Assembly (NCBI GenBank): GCA_955652265.1 | Contig: CATPBD010000002.1 | Location: 1 to 14,304, forward strand | Source of the DNA: an uncultured Gemmatimonadaceae bacterium | Lineage (GTDB): Bacteria > Gemmatimonadota > Gemmatimonadetes > Gemmatimonadales > Gemmatimonadaceae | Reading direction: 5' to 3' | Length of the DNA stretch: 14,304 bases | Shown: positions 1 through 7,633 of the stretch, one piece after another | Numbering within the stretch: position 1 is the stretch's first letter | How the letters are laid out: every line of letters begins with the position of its first letter | Notes under the pieces: generated by a model | Databases searched by the model: none | What the model was told of the DNA's origin: nothing | The model's input: the letters and a program-made list of their open reading frames with translations, nothing else | Position numbers and translations under genes: made by a program

Positions 1-1
1 C

Positions 2-3000
2 GCACGCGCCGATTCGTTCTTTCGCGCCCACTCGCTCGCGCCCCCGGGCGCGCGAACCGCGGTTCGGTTTCAGGAGAACGATTCGCTCCGTACGTTCGTC
101 GAGCTGGCCGCCGGCGGTCATGATTCACTGAACGCGCTCGTTCGTGGCCACGACGTCGCGCCCTTTGCCTGGTCGGTTCGCGCGTTCGTTCCGGGTGATC
201 CTCGGGAAGCGCGCGTCGACTTCGCACCCGACGGCCGGATCATCGGATTCGAGCGAAAACTCGCCGAGGCGGACCGTCGACCCGCGGTAAGCGCCGATTC
301 GGGCCAACGGCTGGCGGAGCGCGCGCTGGATACCTGGATCGACGAACGCGCGGATCGCTGGAGGCTCGTGACGGCGTCATACGGAACGAGGAAGACCAGC
401 GGCCGGATCGACCGCACCTACACGTTTGAGCGGGTCGACCGACGCATCGGCGGCGCCCCGATCCGCACCGATGTCGTAATCGCCGGCGACACTCCCGCGC
501 GTGTCCGGCCCTTCGTCGAAATTCCTGAATCATTTCGGCGGCGGTACGCCGAGATGCGATCGTGGAACGAGCTGCTCGCACTACTCGCGACTTTCGGTTT
601 TCTCGGCATCGCGATCATCGGAATCGTCGCCCTCACCAGATTCGCCCCCGAGCGACGCGTGCGTTGGCGCGAGCCGATGGCGGTCGGAACCGTAATTGGG
701 GCACTCGCTCTCGCCGCCGGCATCAACGAGATACCGGGGAGCTGGTTCTCGTACGATACCGCGATGTCGCCTGCCACGTTTGGGGCGACCCGCGTCCTGA
801 CTGCGGTCTTGCTCGGCGTGTCGACCGCGCTGCTCGTTGGCTTCACGCTCGCGGCGGCGGAGGCATCCACACGGCAGGCATTCCCGCGCCATCTCGATTG
901 GTGGAAGCTGTGGCGATTCCGCGGCACGAGAGAAGTCGCATATCGGGTGGGCGGTGGCTACGCGGTCGCCGCGATAGCCTTCGCTTACGTCGCGGTTTTC
1001 TATCTGGTTACGCGGACGCTGTTTGGCTGGTGGGTGCCGGGCGAGCTGCTCGACGATCCGAACCAGATCGCGTCGCCGATGCCATGGATCTCGGGCATCG
1101 CGATGTCGATGAATGCCGGCGTGTGGGAGGAGTCGCTCTTCCGCGCACTGCCGTTGTCCCTGCTCGCGCTGTGGATCGGACAACGTCCCACACGCCGCTG
1201 GTGGATGGCGGCGGGAGTGGTCGCGTCGGCACTCATCTTCGGATTCGCCCACGCGAACTACGAATCATGGCCTCCCTATTCGCGCGGCGTGGAGATCTTT
1301 CTCGACGCGTGCTTCTGGGGTGTGCTGTTCATCAACTTCGGGATTCTGGTCACGGTGGTGGCGCACTTCGTCTACGACCTCGTGCTGTTCGGACTATTCG
1401 CCGCGTCGGGGAGCGCCGTGGAATATCGGGTTACAGCGGCGATCATTCTCCTCGTGCTGCTGACGCCAGCCCTTGTGGTCGTGTGGGGATGGGTGAGGCA
1501 GCACGGCTTCGTACCGGCGCCAGAAGAGGCCCGGTTTGGGGCGTGGACTCCGGACGCCGCCGAGGAGGCGGCAGCGCCAATCACGCCCAGACATTCCGCC
1601 GTGTTCACGAAGCGCGCGCGCCGCCTCGCGGTGGCGGCCGCCATTGCCGGCGTCATAGTGGCTCTGGCGAGTCGACCGAGACCAACACTTGGTCCGCCGT
1701 TCACGGCCGACCGGGTGCGTGTCGTTCAGACGGCGGACTCGATGCTTCTCGCGCACGGTGGCAATCCGGCGGGTTGGATACGCCTCACGGGGATCGGGAG
1801 AGACACGCTCGATGCATGGCCCCGGTTCTTGCGCGAGCACAAACTGGTCGCCGAGGCCCAGCGGTTCGCCACGACGTATGCGCCTCCCACGTGGTGGACA
1901 GTGCGGTACGTCCACACGGGCGGCACCGCGGCGCAGCGCACCGAGGAATGGCGCGTCAGGGTGAGGCCGGATGGCAGGCCATTGGACACACGCCATCTCG
2001 TTCCGGACTCCGCGCGCCGCGACTCGGTTGATTCCGGGGCTCTTCGTCGCATCGCGCTCGCGTCTCTCGCTCGCCAGGGCGTGGACACATCCGCGCTCCA
2101 GGAATCCGAGCTAAAGGAAACGGCGCGCCCAGCAAGGCGCGATGCCACTCTCACGTACACGGACACGGCGATGAAGCTGCCCGATGGGGCGGCTGCGCGC
2201 ACTTGGGTTCAGGTCGCCGGCGACGAGCCGCTCGTGGCGCGACGCGGCGTGGAGTTGCCGGAAGGATTTCTTCGCGCGGATCGCGAGCGACAGAGCACTC
2301 GGATGGCGATCGCGGGCGCGACTATTCTCCTGCTATTCGGACTGATCGTGACGGGCGCAATCGTCGTTAAGCGCCGGCGCCAAATTCTGCTGCAAGACGG
2401 AACGCTCGCGCGCAGAGAGACCTATCTCCTGCTGGGCGCGCTCGTCGTACTCGCGACGCTGAGCGGCCTCAACTCGCTGCCGTCACAGCTCTTCGGGTAC
2501 GACACGGCGCAGCCGTGGGGTAGCTTCATCGGAGCCACTGCGCTCAGATTCATCGTCGCGATCCCGCTCATGCTGTTCGTCCTCGGCTTGTGGCTCGCGC
2601 TCGGCGCGATGCGACGGCGCGTGGGAATCCCGATGCTGGCCGGCGAGCCGTCGAGACCGACTAGCAACGACATGCTGATTGCCGGGCTCGGACTTGGGGG
2701 CATCATCTTCGCGATGAGTCGGCTGGATTCCCTCGTCCCGCGTTCGGGCATGCCGCACACGCCGACCACGGTGCTCAATGAGACGTTCCCGCTGTTGGCG
2801 GGCGTCGCGGACGTACCGATGAATGCGCTCATGACCGTCGCGGTGGTCGGCATCCCAATTTTGGTCGTGGCGGGACTCACTCGGCGCTGGAGCTTGAGAG
2901 CACTGATCACCGGGGTGATCATCGTGCTGCTGGGTGTCTTGGGATGGTCGTTTGGGCCATCGAGCGACGTCGATCCTGCGAGGGTGATGCTGGTCATCGC

Positions 3001-3229
3001 GACCGTGGCGGTGGCGTCGATCGCGGTCATTGTCTGGGGTTCGATGGCCGCGTGGTCGTGGATCGTCGCCGCGCTGGCATATCAGGGGTTGAGCGGCCTG
3101 CACAACGCCGTCTATGGGCCGGTGCGGCAGGAACGAGGAGCAGGCGCTCTGACGGTACTCGTCGCGTCCGCACTCGTAGGGCTCATCGCGCGCAGAGCGG
3201 CGCGAATTCGTCCGTCGAAAGCCCTCTGA
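2..3229 (+). CDS. Tandemly duplicated CPBP-family intramembrane protease (5' end outside window)
   Basis: The frame is open from base 2, so the true start lies upstream; the GTG at 368 is internal. The visible part has 1075 residues, numbered here from base 2. It carries the three CPBP (Abi/CAAX-type) glutamic-protease motifs inside membrane segments: EESLFR at 376-381, FGFAH at 413-417 and HFVYD at 455-459. Known relatives cut prenylated or other substrates within the membrane; the substrate here is unknown. Predicted order is a soluble domain (about 1-185, with PDGR at 76-79), a hydrophobic bundle holding the protease (about 189-497), a second soluble domain (about 570-755) and a second bundle (about 765-1060). 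The second half repeats the first but lacks the catalytic residues. Typical CPBP proteins have only a few hundred residues, so this length is unusual. The protease family is confident; the biological role is not. Confidence 0.85.
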   Translation, partial: ARADSFFRAHSLAPPGARTAVRFQENDSLRTFVELAAGGHDSLNALVRGHDVAPFAWSVRAFVPGDPREARVDFAPDGRIIGFERKLAEADRRPAVSADSGQRLAERALDTWIDERADRWRLVTASYGTRKTSGRIDRTYTFERVDRRIGGAPIRTDVVIAGDTPARVRPFVEIPESFRRRYAEMRSWNELLALLATFGFLGIAIIGIVALTRFAPERRVRWREPMAVGTVIGALALAAGINEIPGSWFSYDTAMSPATFGATRVLTAVLLGVSTALLVGFTLAAAEASTRQAFPRHLDWWKLWRFRGTREVAYRVGGGYAVAAIAFAYVAVFYLVTRTLFGWWVPGELLDDPNQIASPMPWISGIAMSMNAGVWEESLFRALPLSLLALWIGQRPTRRWWMAAGVVASALIFGFAHANYESWPPYSRGVEIFLDACFWGVLFINFGILVTVVAHFVYDLVLFGLFAASGSAVEYRVTAAIILLVLLTPALVVVWGWVRQHGFVPAPEEARFGAWTPDAAEEAAAPITPRHSAVFTKRARRLAVAAAIAGVIVALASRPRPTLGPPFTADRVRVVQTADSMLLAHGGNPAGWIRLTGIGRDTLDAWPRFLREHKLVAEAQRFATTYAPPTWWTVRYVHTGGTAAQRTEEWRVRVRPDGRPLDTRHLVPDSARRDSVDSGALRRIALASLARQGVDTSALQESELKETARPARRDATLTYTDTAMKLPDGAAARTWVQVAGDEPLVARRGVELPEGFLRADRERQSTRMAIAGATILLLFGLIVTGAIVVKRRRQILLQDGTLARRETYLLLGALVVLATLSGLNSLPSQLFGYDTAQPWGSFIGATALRFIVAIPLMLFVLGLWLALGAMRRRVGIPMLAGEPSRPTSNDMLIAGLGLGGIIFAMSRLDSLVPRSGMPHTPTTVLNETFPLLAGVADVPMNALMTVAVVGIPILVVAGLTRRWSLRALITGVIIVLLGVLGWSFGPSSDVDPARVMLVIATVAVASIAVIVWGSMAAWSWIVAALAYQGLSGLHNAVYGPVRQERGAGALTVLVASALVGLIARRAARIRPSKAL
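8..1487 (+). repeat. Internal protein duplication, copy A (catalytic)
   Basis: This is the first of two homologous halves of the protein, found by comparing the two halves of the translation. Landmarks, numbered from base 2, are ADSFFRAH (3-10), PDGR (76-79), VEIPESF (172-178), the signature GINEIPGSWFSYDTA (240-254) and VAHFVYD (453-459). Copy A may begin before the window. It contains the complete CPBP motif set. Confidence 0.75.
1733..3200 (+). repeat. Internal protein duplication, copy B (degenerate protease)
   Basis: This is the second half, with landmarks shifted by about 570-582 residues from copy A: ADSMLLAH (578-585), PDGR (656-659), VELPEGF (750-756), GLNSLPSQLFGYDTA (822-836) and VAALAYQ (1022-1028). 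The block around MNA (940-942) aligns with the MNA before the EESLFR motif of copy A, but no glutamate pair follows. His455 and Asp459 of copy A align with Ala1024 and Gln1028. The half therefore looks like a non-catalytic paralogous domain. The two copies have diverged strongly at DNA level, so the duplication is old. Confidence 0.7.
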
Positions 3230-3288
3230 CCCACATCTGACGATGAGATTGTGTCCTGCGCTCCGACTGCAGTCGAAGCGGAGCGAAG

Positions 3289-3325
3289 GGGTCCGGACGC
3301 CACTCGCGTCCGGACCCGCTTTGTT
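3289..3325 (+). terminator. Strong hairpin, probable rho-independent terminator after the CPBP gene
   Basis: A perfect 12-bp inverted repeat (3289-3300 with 3306-3317, arm GGGTCCGGACGC) encloses a 5-nt loop and is followed by GCTTTGTT. The T tract is short and interrupted, but the stem is very GC-rich. It lies 60 bp after the CPBP stop and before etfB, so it probably separates the two transcription units. It could instead be a 5' structure of the etf transcript. Confidence 0.6.
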
Positions 3326-3384
3326 AGAGGGCGCGGTCCGTTCCGTGTATCTTTATGCGAAATCATTCACATGGAGATTTCGCG
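3318..3384 (+). promoter_or_regulatory. Leader/promoter region of the etf operon
   Basis: This is the only AT-richer stretch before etfB. It holds TTGTTA (3321-3326), a possible -35, and TATCTTTA (3348-3355), a possible -10. Their spacing (21 bp between hexamers) is longer than the sigma-70 optimum, so the boxes are suggestions only. That a promoter exists here is inferred from the terminator upstream and the start of an operon downstream. Confidence 0.3.
3373..3376 (+). promoter_or_regulatory. Ribosome binding site that sets the etfB start
   Basis: GGAG sits 8 nt before the GTG at 3385. It favours that GTG over the in-frame ATG at 3355, which would add ten residues (MRNHSHGDFA) not seen in the family and place this GGAG inside the coding region. 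Confidence 0.65.
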
Positions 3385-4137
3385 GTGAAGATTGCCGTTT
3401 GCGTCAAGCGTGTTCCCGACATGGATGTGCGCTTCAAGATCGCCTCTGACAACGTCTCGCTCGACGAGGCAGGTCTCAAATTCGACATCAACGATTTTGA
3501 TTCGTGGGCGGTCGAAGCGGCGCTTCAATTGAAGGAAAAGAATGCTGGTAGCGACGTTACGGTCATCTCGCTGGGGCCGGATGTAGTTCAGGAAACCATT
3601 CGGAAGGCTCTGAGCATGGGCGCAGACCGCGGTGTCCAGCTCAAGGCCGACAAAGTGCCGTTCGACGGGCTCCCGATTGCGAAGGCGCTAGCCGAGGAGC
3701 TGAAGAGCGGCGAGTACGACCTGATTCTCTTCGGGAAGATGTCGCCCGATTCTTCGAATGGAGTCGTCGGCCCAATGGCGGCGGAGATACTTGGACTTCC
3801 ATGCGTCACCGCCATCTCGTCGCTCGAGATCGCCAACCAGAAGGGAACCGCCAAGCGTGAACTCGAGGGCGCGCAGGAGATCGTCGAGTTCCCACTGCCC
3901 GCGGTGCTAACCGTCGATGAGGGCCTGAACACGGCTCGTTACCCATCTCTCAAGGGAATCATGGCGGCGAAAAAGAAACCCCTCGATGTGAAGCCGGCGC
4001 AGCTCCCACCACCGCAGATAACTGTGCGCAAGCTGGAGCTGCCCGCGGAAAGAAAAGCCGGGCGTATTGTTGGTGAGGGTGCCGCGGCGGTGCCCGAGCT
4101 GGTGAAACTCCTCCAGACGGAGGCAAAGGTTCTCTGA
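3385..4137 (+). CDS. etfB: Electron transfer flavoprotein beta subunit
   Basis: EtfB pairs with EtfA to form the soluble FAD/AMP-containing ETF, which collects electrons from acyl-CoA and other flavin dehydrogenases. The 250-residue product, using the GTG start, matches the usual length (human about 255). It begins with the typical MKIAVCVKRVPD. The AMP-binding region includes FGKMSPDSSNGVVGP (116-130). The family signature lies at about 157-200, with KRELEGAQEIVEFPLP and DEGLNTARYPSLKGIM. The recognition loop (about 186-194), which in known ETFs docks the dehydrogenases, is followed by lysines K196-K198. Those lysines correspond to the stretch methylated in human ETF-beta (alignment from memory). 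The stop overlaps the etfA start (TGATG), indicating translational coupling. The partner ETF-QO follows in the same operon, so this is a respiratory ETF, not a bifurcating one. Confidence 0.96.
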   Translation: MKIAVCVKRVPDMDVRFKIASDNVSLDEAGLKFDINDFDSWAVEAALQLKEKNAGSDVTVISLGPDVVQETIRKALSMGADRGVQLKADKVPFDGLPIAKALAEELKSGEYDLILFGKMSPDSSNGVVGPMAAEILGLPCVTAISSLEIANQKGTAKRELEGAQEIVEFPLPAVLTVDEGLNTARYPSLKGIMAAKKKPLDVKPAQLPPPQITVRKLELPAERKAGRIVGEGAAAVPELVKLLQTEAKVL

Positions 4138-5126
4138 TGGCAAACGTCTTCGCGTTTGTCGAATCGCGCGGCCCGGATGTTCGGAAGGTCGGGCTCGAAG
4201 CAGTCACCGCCGCACGGATGCTCGCCGACAAGACGGGCGGTGGTCAGGTGCACGCGCTTCTTCTCGGCCCTCCGGGAATTTCCGGAAAGGCAAATCAAAT
4301 CGGCCAGTACGGCGCGGACGTTGTCGTTGTCGTTGAGCACGCCGACCTCGTCAACTACAATCCGGAAGTAGCGACGGCAACCGCTGCCGAGAGGATCAAA
4401 TCGGGCGGATATCGTGCCGCGATCTTCAGCACCTCGGCGTTGGGACGTGATCTCGCACCGCGCGTGGCGGCGCGACTCGGAGTGAGTGTCGTCATGGATG
4501 TCCTGTCGCTCGACGTCGAAGCGGATACCGTCGTGGTTCGACATCCGATGAACATCGGCAAGGTGATCGCAACGCTTGCCATATCCGCCACACCCGCCGT
4601 TCTCGGGATGCGGCCCAACGTCATCAGCCCCGCGCTGAACGCGAAAGCTGGACGTGTCGAAAACGCGCGGCCAGCGATCGACCCCTCGGCGACGCGCGTT
4701 AGGGTGGTCGAGACGCGTCAGGGAGGCGGTGGCAAGCTCGATCTGGCCGAAGCGCCTGTGGTCATCGCCGGCGGACGTGGACTCAAGGCGGCGGAGAACT
4801 TCAAGCTCGTCGAAGAGCTTGCGTCGGCGTTCGGGAACGCCGCGGTAGGAGCGACCCGCGCAGTCACCGACGACGGCTGGCGACCGCACAGCGATCAGAT
4901 TGGTCAGACCGGCCGGCTCGTGAGTCCGGAGCTGTACATCGCGGTCGGAATCTCCGGCGCCGTGCAGCACCTTGCCGGCATGCGAACGTCGAAGACGATC
5001 GTAGCAATCAACAAGGACAAGGACGCGCCGATCTTCAAAGTCGCCGACTACGGAATTGTCGGCGATGTATTCGAGGTGATCCCCGCGCTCACCGACGCGG
5101 TCCGCGAGGCAAAGAAGCACCACTAA
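4137..5126 (+). CDS. etfA: Electron transfer flavoprotein alpha subunit
   Basis: EtfA supplies most of the FAD site of the ETF heterodimer. The 329-residue product has the normal N-terminal nucleotide-fold half ([10 protein letters not shown] onward, with [16 protein letters not shown] at 100-115). Its C-terminal FAD-binding domain (about 205-320) shows GRGL (213-216), the conserved Arg241, GQTG (256-259), [11 protein letters not shown] (271-281), INKD (291-294) and [10 protein letters not shown] (301-310). All the motifs expected for FAD binding are present. The ATG overlaps the etfB stop by one base, and purine-rich sequence at 4119-4129 can serve as ribosome binding site. Its own TAA overlaps the ETF-QO start. 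It acts in the cytoplasm with EtfB. Confidence 0.97.
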   Translation: MANVFAFVESRGPDVRKVGLEAVTAARMLADKTGGGQVHALLLGPPGISGKANQIGQYGADVVVVVEHADLVNYNPEVATATAAERIKSGGYRAAIFSTSALGRDLAPRVAARLGVSVVMDVLSLDVEADTVVVRHPMNIGKVIATLAISATPAVLGMRPNVISPALNAKAGRVENARPAIDPSATRVRVVETRQGGGGKLDLAEAPVVIAGGRGLKAAENFKLVEELASAFGNAAVGATRAVTDDGWRPHSDQIGQTGRLVSPELYIAVGISGAVQHLAGMRTSKTIVAINKDKDAPIFKVADYGIVGDVFEVIPALTDAVREAKKHH

Positions 5127-6796
5127 TGCCCAATCGCGCGGGCACCGTCCTCCCAAGTCGTCATCAGGCGCCGCTCCCGCTCGAGCGACTGATACTGAGC
5201 GAGCCGGCGGATCCGGAAGCAGTTCCCATGGATGTCCTGTTCGTAGGCGGAGGTCCGGCGGGACTCGCCGGCGCGATCGCGCTCGCCAAGCTGATCAAAG
5301 CGGACAACGATTCCGGCGGTACGGTCGGTGAAGTTCAGATTGGCGTGCTCGAGAAAGCTGCCGCGCTCGGAGAACACACGCTCTCGGGAGCCGTCGTGAA
5401 TCCGATCGCGATGCGTTCTCTCTTCCCCGAGCTCAAGGACAAGGATTTTCCATTCAGCGCGCCGGTCGGAGGCGAGCGCGTCTACTTCCTAACCGGTAGC
5501 CGCGCCATACGGATGCCGACCCCGCCCACGATGAAGAACCACGGCTACTACGTCGGATCCATCTGCGAGATCGTCCGCTGGCTCGGAGAAAAGGCGGAGG
5601 CACTCGGCGTGAACGTCTTCACCGGCTTTCCGGCCGCCTGTCTGCTTACCGAGGGGACTCGGGTGACTGGTGTGCGCACGACTCCGACAGGTCTCGCCAG
5701 AACAGGCGAGCCGGGAACCGGGTACGCTCCGCCAACCGATATCACCGCCCAGATAACTGTTCTCGCTGAGGGAACCCGGGGCACACTGTCCCAGGCCTAC
5801 CTCGAGTGGCAGCAAATCGGTTCCGACAATCCGCAGATCTTCGCACTCGGCGTAAAGGAAATCTGGGAGACGCTCAAGCCGCTCGACTCGATCGTGCACA
5901 CGCTTGGCTGGCCGCTGCCCAGGGATGTTTTCGGCGGCAGCTTCATGTATCCGCTCAGCAGGAATCTCATCGCCCTCGGCCTCGTCGTCGGTCTGGACTA
6001 CAAGCGCACATCTGACGACGTCCACGAGATGCTGCAGCGCATGAAGTTACACCCGCTCTTCAGAGAGATTCTCGAGGGTGGGGAGATGGTGGAGTGGGGC
6101 GCGAAGACGATCCCGGAGGGCGGATACTACGCTCTTCCGAAACGGCGGCATGGTGATGGACTGATGATCGTCGGTGATTCCGCGGGCTATGTAGAAGTCG
6201 CATCGCTAAAGGGAATCCACTATGCGATGCAGTCGGGGATGTTCGCAGCGCGGGCGGCGTTCGATGCACTGAAGCGCAAGGATACGTCTGCCGGGTCGCT
6301 CAAGGAGTACGATGCGATGGTAGACAGCAGTTTCATCGCCAAGGATCTCTATCGCCGTCGCAACATGCGGCTCGCGTTTCAGGAGAGCAACTTTTACATG
6401 GCGGGGCTCAAGGCCAGCCTGATGACGGTGACTGGCGGTGCACTTCCCGGCGGCAAGATCCACTCGCACCGCGACGCCGATGTCCCACGTGCCGTCACAC
6501 TGCCCGAGCCATTCGTGCCCGACGGCAAGCTCACTTTCAGCAAGCTCGACGCAGTGTTCAAGTCAGGCAACGCGACGCGCGACGACATCCCGTCGCACCT
6601 GATCGTCGGCCCCGATATCACTCCCGAAGTCGCAGAGCTTTACACCCACATGTGCCCGGCAGGAGTTTTTGAGCGCGACGGGGAACGGCTGGTGGTGAGT
6701 CCCGCGAATTGCATCGATTGCAAGGCGACTGACGTCCTTGGGGCGCGCTGGACGCCGAGGGAGGGAGGAAGCGGGCCGAAATACAGGCAGATGTGA
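5126..6796 (+). CDS. ETF:quinone oxidoreductase with an incomplete Fe-S cysteine set
   Basis: This enzyme oxidises reduced ETF and passes electrons through FAD and an Fe-S cluster to membrane quinone. The 556 residues show a Rossmann FAD motif (VGGGPAG, 40-46), the ETF-QO block GEHTLSGAVVNP (82-93) and PEGGYYALPKR. There is no signal peptide; the protein is monotopic in known cases. The C-terminal Fe-S module should supply four cysteines, as in human CPAG plus NCIHCKTCD. Here they are C510 in CPAGVF, C529 and C532, and the fourth position is Thr535 (codon ACT, 6728-6730) within NCIDCKATD. The frame and flanking family residues (GGSGPKY near the end) are intact, so a frameshift is unlikely. 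The start codon overlaps the etfA stop (TAATG). Function is confident; the cluster type is open. Confidence 0.93.
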   Translation: MPNRAGTVLPSRHQAPLPLERLILSEPADPEAVPMDVLFVGGGPAGLAGAIALAKLIKADNDSGGTVGEVQIGVLEKAAALGEHTLSGAVVNPIAMRSLFPELKDKDFPFSAPVGGERVYFLTGSRAIRMPTPPTMKNHGYYVGSICEIVRWLGEKAEALGVNVFTGFPAACLLTEGTRVTGVRTTPTGLARTGEPGTGYAPPTDITAQITVLAEGTRGTLSQAYLEWQQIGSDNPQIFALGVKEIWETLKPLDSIVHTLGWPLPRDVFGGSFMYPLSRNLIALGLVVGLDYKRTSDDVHEMLQRMKLHPLFREILEGGEMVEWGAKTIPEGGYYALPKRRHGDGLMIVGDSAGYVEVASLKGIHYAMQSGMFAARAAFDALKRKDTSAGSLKEYDAMVDSSFIAKDLYRRRNMRLAFQESNFYMAGLKASLMTVTGGALPGGKIHSHRDADVPRAVTLPEPFVPDGKLTFSKLDAVFKSGNATRDDIPSHLIVGPDITPEVAELYTHMCPAGVFERDGERLVVSPANCIDCKATDVLGARWTPREGGSGPKYRQM

Positions 6797-6919
6797 CGGA
6801 CCGTTGTCCTCGATACCTTCTTAAACTGAAGACTCCCCGCTACCCGAGCCTCTTGAACCGAAAACTGCGTGCGGCCTGCAGCGCGCAGCGGGCAGCAGGC
6901 GGTTCCCAGTCGACCTGAT
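6797..6919. other. Convergent intergenic region between ETF-QO and the methyltransferase gene
   Basis: This stretch of 123 bp separates two tail-to-tail operons. I see no gene in it. The only clear structure is the hairpin at 6861-6888, listed separately. No convincing + strand terminator follows ETF-QO. Confidence 0.6.
6861..6888 (-). terminator. Probable terminator of the leftward seven-gene operon
   Basis: Read on the - strand, CTGCGCGC (6888-6881) pairs with GCACGCAG (6872-6865) with one C/A mismatch across an 8-nt loop. The stem is followed directly by TTTT (6864-6861). It lies about 30 bp after the methyltransferase stop. The orientation of the T tract fits the leftward transcript, not the ETF one. 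Confidence 0.5.
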
Positions 6920-7633
6920 TCAAGCCGTTCTCCCAATCTCGTAGATATCGATTTTCTGCTTGATCTCCCCGGCCTCGAACGGCCGAGTCTCTTTATTCCG
7001 GATCGCCAAGCCATGTTCAGCACAGGCCTCGACGAACACGGGAGCAGCCACGCGTCCCGGGTCGGCGACGAGCGCAAATCCGCTCGGCGAAAGCAGACGC
7101 GCGAGGATTACAGGTAACAGCGCCGCGTACTCCTCCTCGTACAACACGTCCGACGCGAAGACGAGATCGAATCGCCCAAGGTCGTCCGGAAAGTGTCGCC
7201 AATCGACCAGTCGCGTCCGCGCCAGTGTTCCGAGATTTCGGAATACATTGGCGCGCGTGACATCGAGGGCGTCCTCGTAGTAGTCAGTCGACAGCACGTC
7301 GTAGCCGGCCGCCGTTGCCGCAAGCGTGCTGAGTCCCACTCCGCATCCCAGCTCGAGCGCCATCTTCCCCCTGCCTTCGAGCTCGAGCAGTTTCCCGGCG
7401 AGAATCAGGGAGGAGGGCCACACATCCGCCCAATACGGGAGCCTCTCGTCCTTGACGAAGTCCTCCTCCCGAATGAGATCGTCGGAGTTCGCCGGCCTGA
7501 GAATGCTGAATATGTGGGCTTCGACCGTCGCATCTTCCACCGAAGTTCTGAATCGGCGGGTTAGAGCGTCGACGAGTGCGTTTCCCGCGAGAACCGGGTG
7601 TTCCACATTCGAGAGATCGCCGGTGTCGATCAC
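6920..7633 (-). CDS. Class I SAM methyltransferase, METTL20-like (candidate EtfB lysine methyltransferase)
   Basis: The 237-residue product is a seven-beta-strand methyltransferase. Visible elements are LPYWADVWPSS (65-75), the SAM-binding motif ELGCGVG (94-100), the acidic end of strand two (STDYYEDAL, 115-123), FDLVFASDVLYEEE (155-168) and VADPGR (189-194). The DVLY segment fits the (D/E)xx(Y/F) hallmark of the Methyltransf_16 group, which includes protein-lysine methyltransferases. The pair DxxY plus DPGR resembles METTL20, which methylates ETF-beta in mitochondria and has active bacterial homologues. The gene ends tail-to-tail with an etf operon whose EtfB carries lysines at the expected site. 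Its GTG start overlaps the moeA stop by 4 bp (GTGA). The fold is confident; the substrate is inferred, and another protein or a small molecule remains possible. Confidence 0.85.
   Translation of the reverse strand: MIDTGDLSNVEHPVLAGNALVDALTRRFRTSVEDATVEAHIFSILRPANSDDLIREEDFVKDERLPYWADVWPSSLILAGKLLELEGRGKMALELGCGVGLSTLAATAAGYDVLSTDYYEDALDVTRANVFRNLGTLARTRLVDWRHFPDDLGRFDLVFASDVLYEEEYAALLPVILARLLSPSGFALVADPGRVAAPVFVEACAEHGLAIRNKETRPFEAGEIKQKIDIYEIGRTA

Noticed and set aside
3355..3384. Earlier ATG start for etfB
   Set aside because: It would add ten residues foreign to the family, while the GTG at 3385 has a well-placed GGAG and gives the canonical MKIAVCVKRVPD.
6797..6860. Possible + strand terminator after ETF-QO
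   Set aside because: Only 4-bp complementary stretches (such as CTTC/GAAG) are present, which is expected by chance.
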